From Chitinophaga sp. (GTDB taxonomy: Bacteria; Bacteroidota; Bacteroidia; Chitinophagales; Chitinophagaceae), in NCBI RefSeq assembly GCF_019236475.1, contig NZ_JAFAIX010000010.1, positions 124,001 to 188,000 of the forward strand: a stretch of DNA of 64,000 bases, written 5' to 3'. Numbering within the stretch: position 1 is the first letter of the stretch; every line of letters begins with the position of its first letter. Positions 1 to 9,128 of the stretch are shown piece by piece. A model generated the notes under the pieces. It was not told the origin of the DNA, did not search any database, and saw only the letters and a program-made list of their open reading frames with translations. The position numbers were made by a program, and so were the translations under genes.

Positions 1-177
1 GGCCACCGGGTAGGTTATGGCAAAGGTATGTACGACCGATTCCTGCAGCAATGCCGCGCGGATGTACAAACCGTCGGCCTTTCCCTGTTTGAACCAATTC
101 CGACAATTCCAGATACCGATGACAGGGATATCGCCCTGCAGACGGTCGTGACACCGGAAAATATTTATCAATTCTAA
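1..177 (+). CDS. 5-formyltetrahydrofolate cyclo-ligase, C-terminal fragment
   Basis: The reading frame is open from base 1 and ends with TAA at 175-177, giving the last 58 residues of a protein whose start lies outside the window. The stretch GYGKGMYDR is the conserved nucleotide/phosphate-binding signature of 5-formyl-THF cyclo-ligase (MTHFS/YgfA family), which converts 5-formyl-THF to 5,10-methenyl-THF in the cytosol using ATP. The end (VTPENIYQF) is also typical of the family, where a conserved 'D..v.TP..i' motif closes the protein. lpxK starts 12 nt downstream, suggesting co-transcription. The call rests on the C-terminal motif only. Confidence 0.85.
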   Translation, partial: GHRVGYGKGMYDRFLQQCRADVQTVGLSLFEPIPTIPDTDDRDIALQTVVTPENIYQF

Positions 178-189
178 AAAGAACAGAAC

Positions 190-1260
190 GTGCTCAAATA
201 CTTGTCAGTACTCCTATATCCTTTCTCACTGCTATATGGACTGGTGATGTGGATCAGAAACAAACTGTATGACAGCCGCCTGCTGACGGCCGTGGAATTT
301 GACATTCCTACAATCGCCGCAGGTAACCTCTCCGTTGGCGGAACAGGCAAAACCCCGCATGTGGAATATCTCATCCGCCTACTGAAAGCACATTTCCAGG
401 TAGCAACGCTCAGCAGAGGCTATAACCGCCGCACGAGCGGATATATCCTCGCCGATGAACATACCACTGCTGCTGAAATCGGAGATGAACCGATGCAGTT
501 TCACGAAAAGTTCCCGGATGTCCATGTGTCTGTAGGGGAGGAACGCATGTTGGCCATTCCCCAACTCCTGATGGACGAACCAGGTACCCAGGTGGTACTG
601 TTGGATGATGCTTTCCAACACCGTAGCATTAAACCTGGCATGAATATTATGATCACAGAGTACAACCGTCGGTTTACGAAAGATCATGTGGTGCCTTTTG
701 GCAGATTACGAGAAGGAAGACAAGGATATACCAGAGCTAATTGTATCATTGTGTCTAAATGTCCGCCGAACCTTTCCCTGGCGGAAAAGCAGGCAATTGA
801 AAAAGAAATAAATCCTTTACCGCATCAGCAGGTGTTTTTTACTACCTTGCAGTACGGAGCCATGTACGACCTGATTACGCATGAGCCGGTGCAACTGGCA
901 GCAGATACCACCGTTTTGCTGGCCTGCGGCATCGCAAGACCTGAGCCACTGCTGGAAAAGCTCAGATCTTCGTTTGATCAGGTATTCCTGTTACCATTCC
1001 CGGATCATTACTACTATTCTGAAAAAGATATTGCTAAGATCAAGAAGGAACTGGACGATCTTCCAGGTAAAAACAAGATAGTAGTGACCACCGAGAAAGA
1101 TGCCGTGAGGCTGCATTTACTGAAGAAAACACTTATAGAACAAAACCTGCACATGGCTGTTATGCCTGTGGAAATTGCGTTCCTTTTCGGAGCGCAGGAA
1201 ACATTTAATAATTTTATTTTTGATTACGTAGGCAGCTATTACCCTGCAACCAATCAATGA
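190..1260 (+). CDS. lpxK: Tetraacyldisaccharide 4'-kinase LpxK
   Basis: A 356-residue protein with a GTG start. LpxK phosphorylates the 4' position of the lipid A disaccharide precursor at the inner face of the cytoplasmic membrane. A hydrophobic N-terminal segment (about residues 5-22, YPFSLLYGLVMWIRNKLYD) matches the family's membrane-anchoring helix. The P-loop SVGGTGKTPH lies at about residues 48-57, and the LLDDAFQHR motif carries the Asp-Asp-x-x-Gln-His pattern typical of LpxK. Length is normal for the family. It shows that the organism makes lipid A. It sits 16 nt upstream of the RNase R gene, so the two may share a transcript, with no obvious functional link. Confidence 0.95.
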   Translation: MLKYLSVLLYPFSLLYGLVMWIRNKLYDSRLLTAVEFDIPTIAAGNLSVGGTGKTPHVEYLIRLLKAHFQVATLSRGYNRRTSGYILADEHTTAAEIGDEPMQFHEKFPDVHVSVGEERMLAIPQLLMDEPGTQVVLLDDAFQHRSIKPGMNIMITEYNRRFTKDHVVPFGRLREGRQGYTRANCIIVSKCPPNLSLAEKQAIEKEINPLPHQQVFFTTLQYGAMYDLITHEPVQLAADTTVLLACGIARPEPLLEKLRSSFDQVFLLPFPDHYYYSEKDIAKIKKELDDLPGKNKIVVTTEKDAVRLHLLKKTLIEQNLHMAVMPVEIAFLFGAQETFNNFIFDYVGSYYPATNQ

Positions 1261-1276
1261 AGAACTACCCTGAAAC

Positions 1277-4200
1277 ATGAGTAAAAAGAAGAAAGATAAA
1301 AGAGGCGGGAGCCAAAATAAGACCTACAAAGGCGTGGTAGAAGTGACCCGCTCTGGTATGGCCTTTGTGATCGTACAAGGCCTTCCCCGCGATATTCTGG
1401 TAAAACAGAAGAACCTGAACACAGCACTCGACAAAGATGAAGTGCTGGTAGATATTATTAAGCCTGCCCGCAGCGGAAGCCGCATGGAAGGCGTTATAAC
1501 GGATATCCTTAAACGAAGCAAAACAGAATTCACCGGTACCCTGCAGGTCAGCAAAAACTTCGGTTTCCTGATCCCTGAAAAAGGGATGTTTATGCCGGAC
1601 ATCTATATCCCGGCCAACTCCTTAGGAGAAGCCCAAACCGGCGATAAAGCCGTAGTGAAAATCGTTGCCTGGGGCGAAAAATCTCGGAAACCCGTAGGGG
1701 AAATCGTGGAAATCCTTGATGCCAGCAATACCAACGACCTGGCCATGAAGGAAATCCTGATTGAAGCTGGATTCCCGCTGAACTTCCCTAAGGAAGCCCT
1801 GGAAGAGCTACAGCACATTCCTGACGCTATAACGGATGCGGAAGTACGAAAAAGAAGAGATTGCCGCGAAATCCTCACCTTCACCATTGACCCGGTGGAT
1901 GCAAAAGATTTTGATGATGCGATTTCTATTCGCCTGTTGAAAAACGGACTGTATGAAATTGGGGTACATATCGCTGACGTAAGTCACTACGTACTGCCAG
2001 GTACAGAACTGGACAAAGAAGCAGAGAAACGCGCGAACTCCGTATACCTGCCAGACCGCGTACTACCTATGCTGCCGGAGAAGATTTCCAACGAACTCTG
2101 TTCACTCCGCCCACATGAGGATAAATATACTTTCTCTGCCATCTTCCAAATGAACGAACAAGGAGAGGTGAAGCAGCACTGGATAGGTAGAACCGTTATC
2201 CATTCTGCACATCGCTTTACGTACGAAGATGTACAAGAAATTATCGAAACCAACGAAGGACCTTATAAACAGGAAATCCTGTTGCTGAATAAGATTGCCC
2301 AAACCCTCCGCAAGGACCGTTTCTCTAAAGGAGCTATTAATTTCAGCTCCCAAGAGGTGCGCTTCAAGCTGGATGAAACAGGCAAACCAATCGGTATCAT
2401 TATCAAGGAAAGTAAAGAGGCCCATCAGTTGATTGAAGAAATGATGCTGCTGGCCAATAGAACGGTGGCTGCTTATGTGGCCAAAATTAAGGTCAACAAA
2501 CAGCCGGTTCCTTTCCCTTACCGCGTGCACGATACACCAGACCCAGAAAAGCTGAAGGTGTTTGCATCTTTCGCGCATAAATTCGGCTATCGTTTTGATC
2601 TGAGTACGCCAGACACCATCGCACGATCTTTCAATCGTATGCTGGAACTGGTGAAAGGAAAACCAGAACAGCACGTATTGGAAACCCTCGGCATCCGTAC
2701 CATGGCCAAAGCGGCCTATACGATAGATAACGTAGGCCACTATGGACTTGGGTTTGACGACTACTGTCACTTTACTTCGCCTATCCGCCGATATCCGGAT
2801 GTATTGGTACATCGGGTACTGGCTGAAGCGCTGGCCAATGATATCCATCCAAATAAACAGATGGAAAAAGAATGTAAGCACTGCTCTGAAATGGAACGTA
2901 AGGCCATGGAAGCAGAACGTGCGGCCAATAAATACAAACAGGTGGAATACATGCAGCAATTCATCGGTGAAAGTTTCATGGGTGTAATCAGCGGTGTAGC
3001 GCATTTCGGCTTCTGGGTGGAAACCGAGGATACCAAATGCGAAGGACTGGTAAGCGTGCATAACCTGAATAAGAAAGAAGAATTCATTTTCAGTGAAGCG
3101 GAATATGCGCTGGTAGGTACCCGTAGCGGTCGCAAGTTCCGTATAGGACAGGAGGTGGAAATCCGTGTGGTTGCCGCCAACCTGGCTAAAAGACAGTTGG
3201 ATTATGAGCTGGAAGAAGAACTGCAAACAATGCAGCCACGAGTGCAGCAGCCTAGACAGGCCGTGCAGCAACAACAGCAACATCCAGGTAAGAAGAAAAA
3301 GAAAAAAGACAAGCAACGTAATTTCATACCTAAACCGGTAGTTAAAACTGAGATCGGAAACGGTATAGATATGCCACCAATAGATCATGCATCTATTTCT
3401 GAGAGTATCCTTACTCCGCCGGAAGTGCCTGTGAGCTTACAGCCAGACGTATTTTCAGCGATAGTTGCGCCTCAAGAATCACCTGTTATCACAGAATTAA
3501 CAGGTGTGGTGAAGCCGAAGGAAGCAGTCGTGAAACCTGCTGCTACCAAGAAAACAGCGAAAGCTAAGAAGAAAGGAGTAGAAGCCATGTCAGTTGCTGG
3601 GGAGACACCAGTCGCTCCGAAAGCCACTGCCACTAAAGAAGTAGCAAAAGACAACAAACAAACCGTTGCTGAAGAACCAGTAGCTAAGGAGACGCCAGTT
3701 GCTCCGAAAGCCGCTGCCACTAAGCAGGTAGCAAAAGGCAAACAAGCCATTGCCGAAGCAGCAGCAGTTAAGGAGACACCAGTTGCTCCGAAAGCCGCTG
3801 CCACTAAGCAAGTAGGAAAAGGCAAGAAAGTTGTTGCTGAAAAATCAGTAGCTAAAGAGACACCAGTTGCTCCGAAAGCCGCCGCTACTAAGCAAGTAGC
3901 GAAAGGGAAGAAAGCTGTTGCTGAGAAACCAGTAGCTAAAGAGACACCAGTTGCTCCGAAAGCCGCTGCCACTAAGCAAGTAGCGAAAGGTAAGCAGCAA
4001 GCAGTTGCCACAAAACCAGTGGTTAAGAAGACAGCCGCCGCTCCCAAAGCCAAAGCCACAAAAGCTGAAGCTCCTGCGAAGAAAGGTAAAGCCGCTCCTA
4101 AAGCGACAAAAGCCGTTGCTAAAAAGCCAGCAGCTCCAAAGAAAGCAGTTGCTAAAAAAGCGGTAGTTTCGAAACCCGCAACGAAGAAGGCTGCTTCCAC

Positions 4201-4474
4201 TGGAAAGACTGTTGTCGCGCCAGCAAAAAAACAAGCAGCAACTGCTAAAAAGAAAGCAGCAACTACAGTAAAAAAAGCCGCAACTACCAAAGCGACGCCT
4301 AAAAAAGCTGCTGCTGTAAAAACCACTGCTAAAAAGGCGGTCGCCAAACCAGCACCTAAAAAAGCGGCTACAAAAGCGACGCCTAAAAAGGTAGCTACTA
4401 AGGCGCCAGCGAAAAAAGCTGCACCTAAAAAAGCAACTGGAAAGAAAGGCAATACCGTAAAGAAGAAGAAATAA
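1277..4474 (+). CDS. rnr: Ribonuclease R with long Lys/Ala/Pro-rich C-terminal tail
   Basis: A 1065-residue 3'-5' exoribonuclease of the RNase II/R (VacB) family. The N-terminus is a short basic stretch followed by OB/cold-shock domains (about 15-160). The RNB catalytic domain begins near 195 and shows the metal-binding motif DAKDFDDAISI at about 207-217; HFTSPIRRYPD closes the active-site region. An S1 domain follows at about 560-645. The core therefore ends near residue 660, which is the whole length of an ordinary RNase R. The remaining ~400 residues are low-complexity Lys/Ala/Pro/Val sequence, including five copies of a 28-29-residue unit with KETPVAPKAAATKQ at its heart, and ending in histone H1-like KKAAPKKA runs. 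The tail resembles extensions on other Bacteroidota nucleic-acid proteins and probably binds RNA or ribosomes (inference). Confidence 0.93.
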   Translation: MSKKKKDKRGGSQNKTYKGVVEVTRSGMAFVIVQGLPRDILVKQKNLNTALDKDEVLVDIIKPARSGSRMEGVITDILKRSKTEFTGTLQVSKNFGFLIPEKGMFMPDIYIPANSLGEAQTGDKAVVKIVAWGEKSRKPVGEIVEILDASNTNDLAMKEILIEAGFPLNFPKEALEELQHIPDAITDAEVRKRRDCREILTFTIDPVDAKDFDDAISIRLLKNGLYEIGVHIADVSHYVLPGTELDKEAEKRANSVYLPDRVLPMLPEKISNELCSLRPHEDKYTFSAIFQMNEQGEVKQHWIGRTVIHSAHRFTYEDVQEIIETNEGPYKQEILLLNKIAQTLRKDRFSKGAINFSSQEVRFKLDETGKPIGIIIKESKEAHQLIEEMMLLANRTVAAYVAKIKVNKQPVPFPYRVHDTPDPEKLKVFASFAHKFGYRFDLSTPDTIARSFNRMLELVKGKPEQHVLETLGIRTMAKAAYTIDNVGHYGLGFDDYCHFTSPIRRYPDVLVHRVLAEALANDIHPNKQMEKECKHCSEMERKAMEAERAANKYKQVEYMQQFIGESFMGVISGVAHFGFWVETEDTKCEGLVSVHNLNKKEEFIFSEAEYALVGTRSGRKFRIGQEVEIRVVAANLAKRQLDYELEEELQTMQPRVQQPRQAVQQQQQHPGKKKKKKDKQRNFIPKPVVKTEIGNGIDMPPIDHASISESILTPPEVPVSLQPDVFSAIVAPQESPVITELTGVVKPKEAVVKPAATKKTAKAKKKGVEAMSVAGETPVAPKATATKEVAKDNKQTVAEEPVAKETPVAPKAAATKQVAKGKQAIAEAAAVKETPVAPKAAATKQVGKGKKVVAEKSVAKETPVAPKAAATKQVAKGKKAVAEKPVAKETPVAPKAAATKQVAKGKQQAVATKPVVKKTAAAPKAKATKAEAPAKKGKAAPKATKAVAKKPAAPKKAVAKKAVVSKPATKKAASTGKTVVAPAKKQAATAKKKAATTVKKAATTKATPKKAAAVKTTAKKAVAKPAPKKAATKATPKKVATKAPAKKAAPKKATGKKGNTVKKKK
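3596..4020 (+). repeat. In-frame tandem repeat, 84-87 bp period, in the RNase R tail
   Basis: The triplet before 'acaccagttgctccgaaagc' recurs at 3602, 3689, 3773, 3857 and 3941, giving one 87-bp and three 84-bp intervals. All periods are multiples of three, so the repeat encodes a 29- or 28-residue unit inside the RNase R reading frame. Copies are very similar at the DNA level, which points to recent expansion by slippage or unequal recombination, and suggests that copy number may vary between strains. Confidence 0.9.
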
Positions 4475-4493
4475 TTTTAATCGTATATCAGCA

Positions 4494-5465
4494 ATGCAAT
4501 CATTTAAAGAGTTAACAGGACAGTTCAGTAAACATTTCGATCAGTTGCATTTCCCGGAGCAACCTAACCGGCTTTATGACGCCGCCAGACATATCCTGGA
4601 AATAGGAGGTAAACGTATCCGACCTGTATTATGCCTGATGGGTAATGAACTGTTCGATGAGCTGCACCAGGATGCATTTCACGCCGGCAGTGCGGTAGAA
4701 CTCTTCCATAATTTCACCCTGATACACGACGATATTATGGACAAAGCCCCTATCCGCAGGGGAAATCCGACTGTTCATATGGTCTACGGCGAAACAGCCG
4801 CCATCCTCTCAGGAGATGTGATGCTGATCAATGTATATGAACGATTAAATAGAGTACATACCAAATACCAGAAAAAACTGGTATCTGTATTCAATAAAGC
4901 AGCCATCGAAGTATGTGAAGGCCAGCAACTGGACATGGATTTTGAACTCCTGGACCCAGAAGAAGTGGACTACGATGCTTACGTGAATATGATTGGCCTG
5001 AAGACCTCTGTACTACTGGCTGCTAGTCTCCAAATGGGAGCGATCATCGGCGGTGGTAGTGAAGGCAATCAAGGACATCTATATTCCTTCGGTAAAAACG
5101 TAGGGATTGCCTTTCAAATTCAGGACGATTTCCTGGACGCCTTTGGCGATCCAGAGAAGTTTGGTAAACAGCAGGGGGGAGATATTTTGGCCAATAAAAA
5201 GACCTTCTTGCTCCTGAAAGCCTTTGAGCTGTGTAATCCTGCGCAGAAAGCCGAGCTGAAGTCGCTGCTGGCATCCAATCCAGATGATAAAGTAGCTAGG
5301 GTTCTGCAACTTTTCCGCGATTGCAAAGTGGATGAATGGGCAGAAAAGGAGAAGGAGCGATTTACCCAGATGGCTTTCAAAAATCTGGAAGACATCGCTG
5401 TATTGAGCAGTCGTAAGCAACCATTGCGAGAACTGGCAGATTTCCTGTTGAACCGTCAGCAATAA
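4494..5465 (+). CDS. Polyprenyl diphosphate synthase (long-chain trans-prenyltransferase)
   Basis: A 323-residue all-helical prenyltransferase. The first Asp-rich motif is HDDIMDKAPIRRG (about 78-90) and the second is QDDFLDAFGDPEKFGK (about 209-224), both binding Mg-diphosphate. GGKRIRP near residue 38 is the conserved IPP-binding site. Bacterial homologues build the C30-C40 side chain of menaquinone or ubiquinone; in Bacteroidota the product is normally the menaquinone side chain, but chain length cannot be read from sequence alone. It begins 19 nt after the RNase R stop and is followed by a strong terminator, so it probably ends the lpxK-rnr transcript. Confidence 0.9.
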   Translation: MQSFKELTGQFSKHFDQLHFPEQPNRLYDAARHILEIGGKRIRPVLCLMGNELFDELHQDAFHAGSAVELFHNFTLIHDDIMDKAPIRRGNPTVHMVYGETAAILSGDVMLINVYERLNRVHTKYQKKLVSVFNKAAIEVCEGQQLDMDFELLDPEEVDYDAYVNMIGLKTSVLLAASLQMGAIIGGGSEGNQGHLYSFGKNVGIAFQIQDDFLDAFGDPEKFGKQQGGDILANKKTFLLLKAFELCNPAQKAELKSLLASNPDDKVARVLQLFRDCKVDEWAEKEKERFTQMAFKNLEDIAVLSSRKQPLRELADFLLNRQQ

Positions 5466-5491
5466 TCTGTTGAAACATAATTTGAAGTAAA

Positions 5492-5517
5492 AATCCGGGC
5501 CTAGGCCCGGATTTTTT
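5492..5517 (+). terminator. Rho-independent terminator after the prenyltransferase gene
   Basis: A perfect 10-bp stem (aatccgggcc / ggcccggatt) with a 2-nt TA centre runs directly into a T tract. It lies 27 nt after the prenyltransferase stop. Confidence 0.92.
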
Positions 5518-5588
5518 AATTTACTGTAAAATATTTTTTATAACTTTTTCCCATATATTCGCGCCCAAAACTGTAATAATCCACGCCG

Positions 5589-7217
5589 ATGTCCAATTCG
5601 CTGTTTCGTAAAAAGTCGCTCGCAACCATTTTAAAAGACGCCAACGCCGGTTTATCAGACGGACATGAGACAGGTGGAATGCATAAGGTCCTGAAAGTGA
5701 AGGATCTCACCGCGATGGGTATTGCAGCCGTTATCGGCGCCGGTATCTTCTCCACCATTGGAGAAGCCGCTTTTCATGGTGGCCCCGCCGTATCAATTCT
5801 CTTTGTTATCACAGCCGTTACTTGTGGCTTCTCTGCCCTCTGTTATGCAGAATTTGCATCCAGGGTACCTGTTTCCGGCTCTGCTTATACTTATTCTTAC
5901 GTTACATTCGGAGAACTGGCTGCCTGGGTAATCGGGTGGGCGTTGATCCTGGAATATGCTATTGGGAATATCGCCGTGGCCATTTCCTGGGGCGGCTATT
6001 TTAATAACCTCCTGAATGGCTTGGGGATAGGACTCCCGGATTGGCTGACCAATAACTACGACAGTGCATCTCCAGCATTAATGGCTGCAGCCCCTCATAT
6101 CTTTGGTGTGCCGGTTATTCTCAATCTGCCCGCATTTATGATTGTAGTACTGGTGACTTACCTGGCCTATGTAGGTATCCAGGAAAGTAAGCGTACCGCC
6201 AATCTGATGGTAGGCCTGAAAATAGCCGTGATTCTCTTTGTAATAGCTGTAGGTGCTTTCTTTGTAAAAACAGAGAACTGGCATCCATTTATGCCTAATG
6301 GCTTCTCTGGCGTTTTGCAGGGCGTTTCTGCCGTGTTCTTCGCCTATATCGGTTTTGATGCCGTAAGTACTACTGCAGAAGAATGTGCCAACCCACAGCG
6401 AGATTTGCCTAAAGGCATGATCTATTCCCTGATTATTTGTACCGTTTTATATATCCTTATCTCTTTTATCCTCACTGGTATGGTGCCTTTCACGGAGCTG
6501 AAAGTAGCCGATCCGCTGGCTTTTGTGTTTGATAAAGTAAACATGCCATGGATTAGTTATCTTATTTCTGTGAGTGCGGTGGTAGCTACTACCAGCGTAT
6601 TGTTGGTATTCCAGATCGGGCAGCCACGTATCTGGATGAGTATGAGTAGAGATGGCCTGCTGCCAAAGAAATTCAGCACCATCCACAAACGGTTCAAAAC
6701 CCCTTCTTTCGCCACTATCATCACCGGTATTATCGTAGGTGTTCCGGCATTGTTCCTGAACCTCACGATTGTTACAGATCTGACTAGTATTGGTACCCTC
6801 TTCGCCTTTATCCTGGTTTGTGGCGGGGTATTGATGCTACCTCCACAAGAGAAAACCGCTGAAAAGCGATTCCGCCTGCCATATATCAACAGCCTTTATG
6901 TGGTGCCACCAGTGGTAGCTGCGCTGTTATATTTCTTCGGCGGGGATATCCTGGATCGCCTGACTTTCAGCACGGGATGGGAGGTATGGAAGCATAATAT
7001 TCCATTCATGCTGTTTGCAGTAGTAGCCATTATAACGATTATTTTGGCCTGTGTACGCAGGCTCTCTGCTATACCCGTTCTGGGACTTTTAAGCTGCTTT
7101 TACTTGATGACAGAAATCGGTCTTAAAAACTGGATCGTATTCACCATCTGGCTGCTGGCTGGCCTCGCTATCTATTTCCTGTACAGTTACAGTCACAGTA
7201 AACTCAAAAAACAATAA
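5589..7217 (+). CDS. APC-superfamily amino acid permease (cationic amino acid transporter-like)
   Basis: A 542-residue inner-membrane protein with about 12-14 hydrophobic segments. The N-terminal motif AAVIGAGIFSTIGEAAFHGGPA is the unwound-helix substrate-binding signature of the amino acid-polyamine-organocation family, and FAYIGFDAVSTTAEECANPQRDLP is the conserved TM6 region of the CAT/YfnA-type subfamily. It likely imports amino acids by proton symport; the specific substrate is not evident. It starts after a terminator and so has its own promoter. TATATTCG at 5554-5561 is a possible weak -7 element. The next gene, a DoxX-like protein, lies 48 nt downstream. Confidence 0.9.
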   Translation: MSNSLFRKKSLATILKDANAGLSDGHETGGMHKVLKVKDLTAMGIAAVIGAGIFSTIGEAAFHGGPAVSILFVITAVTCGFSALCYAEFASRVPVSGSAYTYSYVTFGELAAWVIGWALILEYAIGNIAVAISWGGYFNNLLNGLGIGLPDWLTNNYDSASPALMAAAPHIFGVPVILNLPAFMIVVLVTYLAYVGIQESKRTANLMVGLKIAVILFVIAVGAFFVKTENWHPFMPNGFSGVLQGVSAVFFAYIGFDAVSTTAEECANPQRDLPKGMIYSLIICTVLYILISFILTGMVPFTELKVADPLAFVFDKVNMPWISYLISVSAVVATTSVLLVFQIGQPRIWMSMSRDGLLPKKFSTIHKRFKTPSFATIITGIIVGVPALFLNLTIVTDLTSIGTLFAFILVCGGVLMLPPQEKTAEKRFRLPYINSLYVVPPVVAALLYFFGGDILDRLTFSTGWEVWKHNIPFMLFAVVAIITIILACVRRLSAIPVLGLLSCFYLMTEIGLKNWIVFTIWLLAGLAIYFLYSYSHSKLKKQ

Positions 7218-7265
7218 ATTTTTCGTAACTTAATTGTAGCTCTTTGATCCATAAAATCTGATTTT

Positions 7266-7754
7266 ATGAACACGCTACAAAAAATCGAAAAATGGGGAGA
7301 TGCTCATTACCCCAAATGGCTCAGTTTTGTCAGAATGGCACTGGGTGGATTTCTGATGTATGTAGGCGTTTTGTTCGTCATGAACAGGGATGCGCTTACC
7401 GCCATGATTACTGATCACCCGGCGTTGACAGCTGTCGCATTCTACATTGCGCATTATATTGTTTTTGTGCACATCGTAGGTGGATTATTTATCGCTTCGG
7501 GACTTTACACTCGTTTTGCCTCAGCATTGAACTTACCAATTCTTTTGGGTGCGCTCTTTTTTGTGCACTCGCGTACTGGTTTGTTCCAGGTATACCCGGT
7601 GTTAGGCCTTTCACTCCTTGTCCTGTTACTGCTTGCCTTGTTCCTGGTAGAAGGAAGCGGCCCCATTTCAGTAGATGACTACATGCGCCGTCATCCGGAA
7701 AAGAAGCACAGTCGGCACTATACTGCCGGTATTAAGGACGATGAATCAGCCTGA
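7266..7754 (+). CDS. DoxX-like small membrane protein
   Basis: A 162-residue protein with four predicted membrane helices (roughly residues 20-40, 55-80, 85-105 and 115-135) and a hydrophilic, His/Lys-rich tail. The pattern SFVRMALGGFLMYVGVLF near the start and HIVGGLFIASGLYTRFAS in the middle resemble the DoxX/SURF4-like superfamily. Members act in membrane redox or thiosulfate/sulfide metabolism in a few studied cases, but the role here is unknown. It is separated from the permease by 48 nt and could be co-transcribed. Confidence 0.7.
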   Translation: MNTLQKIEKWGDAHYPKWLSFVRMALGGFLMYVGVLFVMNRDALTAMITDHPALTAVAFYIAHYIVFVHIVGGLFIASGLYTRFASALNLPILLGALFFVHSRTGLFQVYPVLGLSLLVLLLLALFLVEGSGPISVDDYMRRHPEKKHSRHYTAGIKDDESA

Positions 7755-7913
7755 TTTTCATACAGGCATACACGTTAGGCGGGTTTGTTAACCCTGTTCT
7801 TACAGGAACCTCTCCTGCAATTTCTTTCTGTTACTGTATCTGTTCCTCTTTTTTGCTGGCGTCTGCCCGTATAAACCTTTCATTCTCCACTCTTTTCTTT
7901 GCCGGAAAAAATT

Positions 7914-7921
7914 TAGCTTTG
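7914..7921 (+). promoter_or_regulatory. Candidate -7 element TAGCTTTG for the DUF2027-Smr gene
   Basis: An exact match to the Bacteroidota TAnnTTTG element, ending 16 nt before the ATG at 7938. No good TTTG lies 19-21 nt upstream, so only half of the promoter is well supported. The 183 bp between 7754 and 7938 hold no other feature that I can support. Confidence 0.45.
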
Positions 7922-7937
7922 CAGCAAGAATGCAATT

Positions 7938-9014
7938 ATGAAATACGAAATCGGAGATAAAGTTCTGCTGTTGAGTTCCAAAGAAGAAGGAACTGTAGTA
8001 GAAATTGTGAATGATAATATGGTAATGATTGAAGTAAAAGGAACCTCTTTTCCAGTGTACCTGGATCAGATCGACTTTCCTTACTTCCATCGTTTTACAA
8101 AGGAGAAGTTGGTGAAACCCAAACCTAAATTGACTCCTGGCGATGAAATCAAAGTGAATCGCAGCAAATATGAGGACCTGAAAACAGATAAAGGCATGTT
8201 CCTTTCGGTACTGCCGGTGTATCATCATGATGGTTTCGATGAAACGATCAAGTTGATGAAATTCCATCTGTTTAATGACACCCCGCATGCGATGCGTTTC
8301 TATTTTCAGGTATGGCTGAACAATCAGTTGGACTTGGAAATCAAGAATGAGATCCATCCTTATAACCATTTTTATTTGACAGATTTGTTGTTCGAATCTT
8401 TGAATGATAACCCAAGATTTGAATTCACTTTTGTCTTGAAAGATGCACAGCCAGAACTGGCTTCTTCTGTTAAAAAAACATGGAAGATCAAAGCCAAACA
8501 GATGTTTGTGCAACTGGAAGAATTAAGGACCAAAGCAGAAGCCACGCTGACTATTCCGCTGTTTGAAAAGTATCCTACTAAAGCGGAAGAAAAGCCAGAG
8601 CTGCCTCCTGTACAGGAAACGCCTGCTGCCGCGGCCGCGAAAGGAAAGAAGCCAGACATTGCGAAAATCGGATCTGGTACTATGGCTAGTTTGCTGAGTA
8701 AAATTCAGTTGCAGCCAGAAACCACACTGGAGCCGAAACATGAAGTAGATCTGCACATAGAGAAGCTGGAGAAAAATTGGAAAGGGCTAAGCAATATTGC
8801 GATCTTGGCTATCCAGTTGAATGCATTTCAGCGATACCTAGATCTGGCTATCTCCCATAAACAACATCATCTGATCGTAATTCATGGCGTAGGAAAAGGC
8901 AAACTGAAAGACGAGATCCATAATATTCTGCGTCAAACGCCAGAAGTAGCGAACTTCGTGAATCAATACCACGCCCGTTATGGCTATGGTGCTACAGAGA
9001 TTAACTTCAAATAG
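7938..9014 (+). CDS. DUF2027 and Smr domain protein
   Basis: A 358-residue cytosolic protein. The N-terminal ~60 residues (MKYEIGDKVLLLSSKEEG onward) form a small beta-barrel-like DUF2027 segment. The middle (about 90-210) is a conserved DUF2027 beta domain, followed by an Ala/Pro/Lys linker. The C-terminus (about 270-358) is an Smr domain with VDLHIE and the catalytic-loop motif IHGVGKGKLK. Smr domains, as in the C-terminus of MutS2, nick DNA or RNA or act in ribosome rescue; the family GxGxLR loop has Lys for Arg here. The combination is widespread in Bacteroidota and of unknown function. It is followed by a terminator and rnpB. Confidence 0.85.
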   Translation: MKYEIGDKVLLLSSKEEGTVVEIVNDNMVMIEVKGTSFPVYLDQIDFPYFHRFTKEKLVKPKPKLTPGDEIKVNRSKYEDLKTDKGMFLSVLPVYHHDGFDETIKLMKFHLFNDTPHAMRFYFQVWLNNQLDLEIKNEIHPYNHFYLTDLLFESLNDNPRFEFTFVLKDAQPELASSVKKTWKIKAKQMFVQLEELRTKAEATLTIPLFEKYPTKAEEKPELPPVQETPAAAAAKGKKPDIAKIGSGTMASLLSKIQLQPETTLEPKHEVDLHIEKLEKNWKGLSNIAILAIQLNAFQRYLDLAISHKQHHLIVIHGVGKGKLKDEIHNILRQTPEVANFVNQYHARYGYGATEINFK

Positions 9015-9047
9015 TATTAAAAGATATATTAGGAATTCCAATACAGC

Positions 9048-9085
9048 AAAGGGATTGCGACAATCAAAGTCTGCAATCCCTTTTC
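9048..9085 (+). terminator. Rho-independent terminator after the Smr gene
   Basis: Stem aaagggattgc (9048-9058) with gcaatcccttt (9073-9083), 14-nt loop, ending in a short T run. It lies between the Smr gene and the rnpB promoter. Confidence 0.85.
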
Positions 9086-9112
9086 TGTTAATGGTTTCCG
9101 AAGAAATTTTCC

Positions 9113-9120
9113 TACCTTTG
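9113..9120 (+). promoter_or_regulatory. -7 promoter element of rnpB (TACCTTTG)
   Basis: TACCTTTG matches TAnnTTTG exactly and ends 8 nt before the 5' strand of the RNase P P1 helix (9129). That is the expected distance to a transcription start, so promoter and RNA end support each other. The -33 region has only a weak match (ggttt). Confidence 0.8.
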
Positions 9121-9128
9121 TATTCTAA

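Noticed and set aside
2102..3388. A 428-codon frame on the - strand
   Set aside because: Antisense to the RNase R catalytic and S1 domains; His/Phe-rich without recognisable domains.
3596..4020. Regular ~84-bp repeats suggestive of a CRISPR or satellite
   Set aside because: There are no variable spacers, all periods are multiples of three, and the repeats are in frame within RNase R.
3472..4452. A 326-codon frame on the - strand with a hydrophobic, Ala/Phe-rich translation
   Set aside because: It mirrors the low-complexity Lys/Ala tail of RNase R; complement of AAA/GCN codons gives Phe/Ala. Not a gene.
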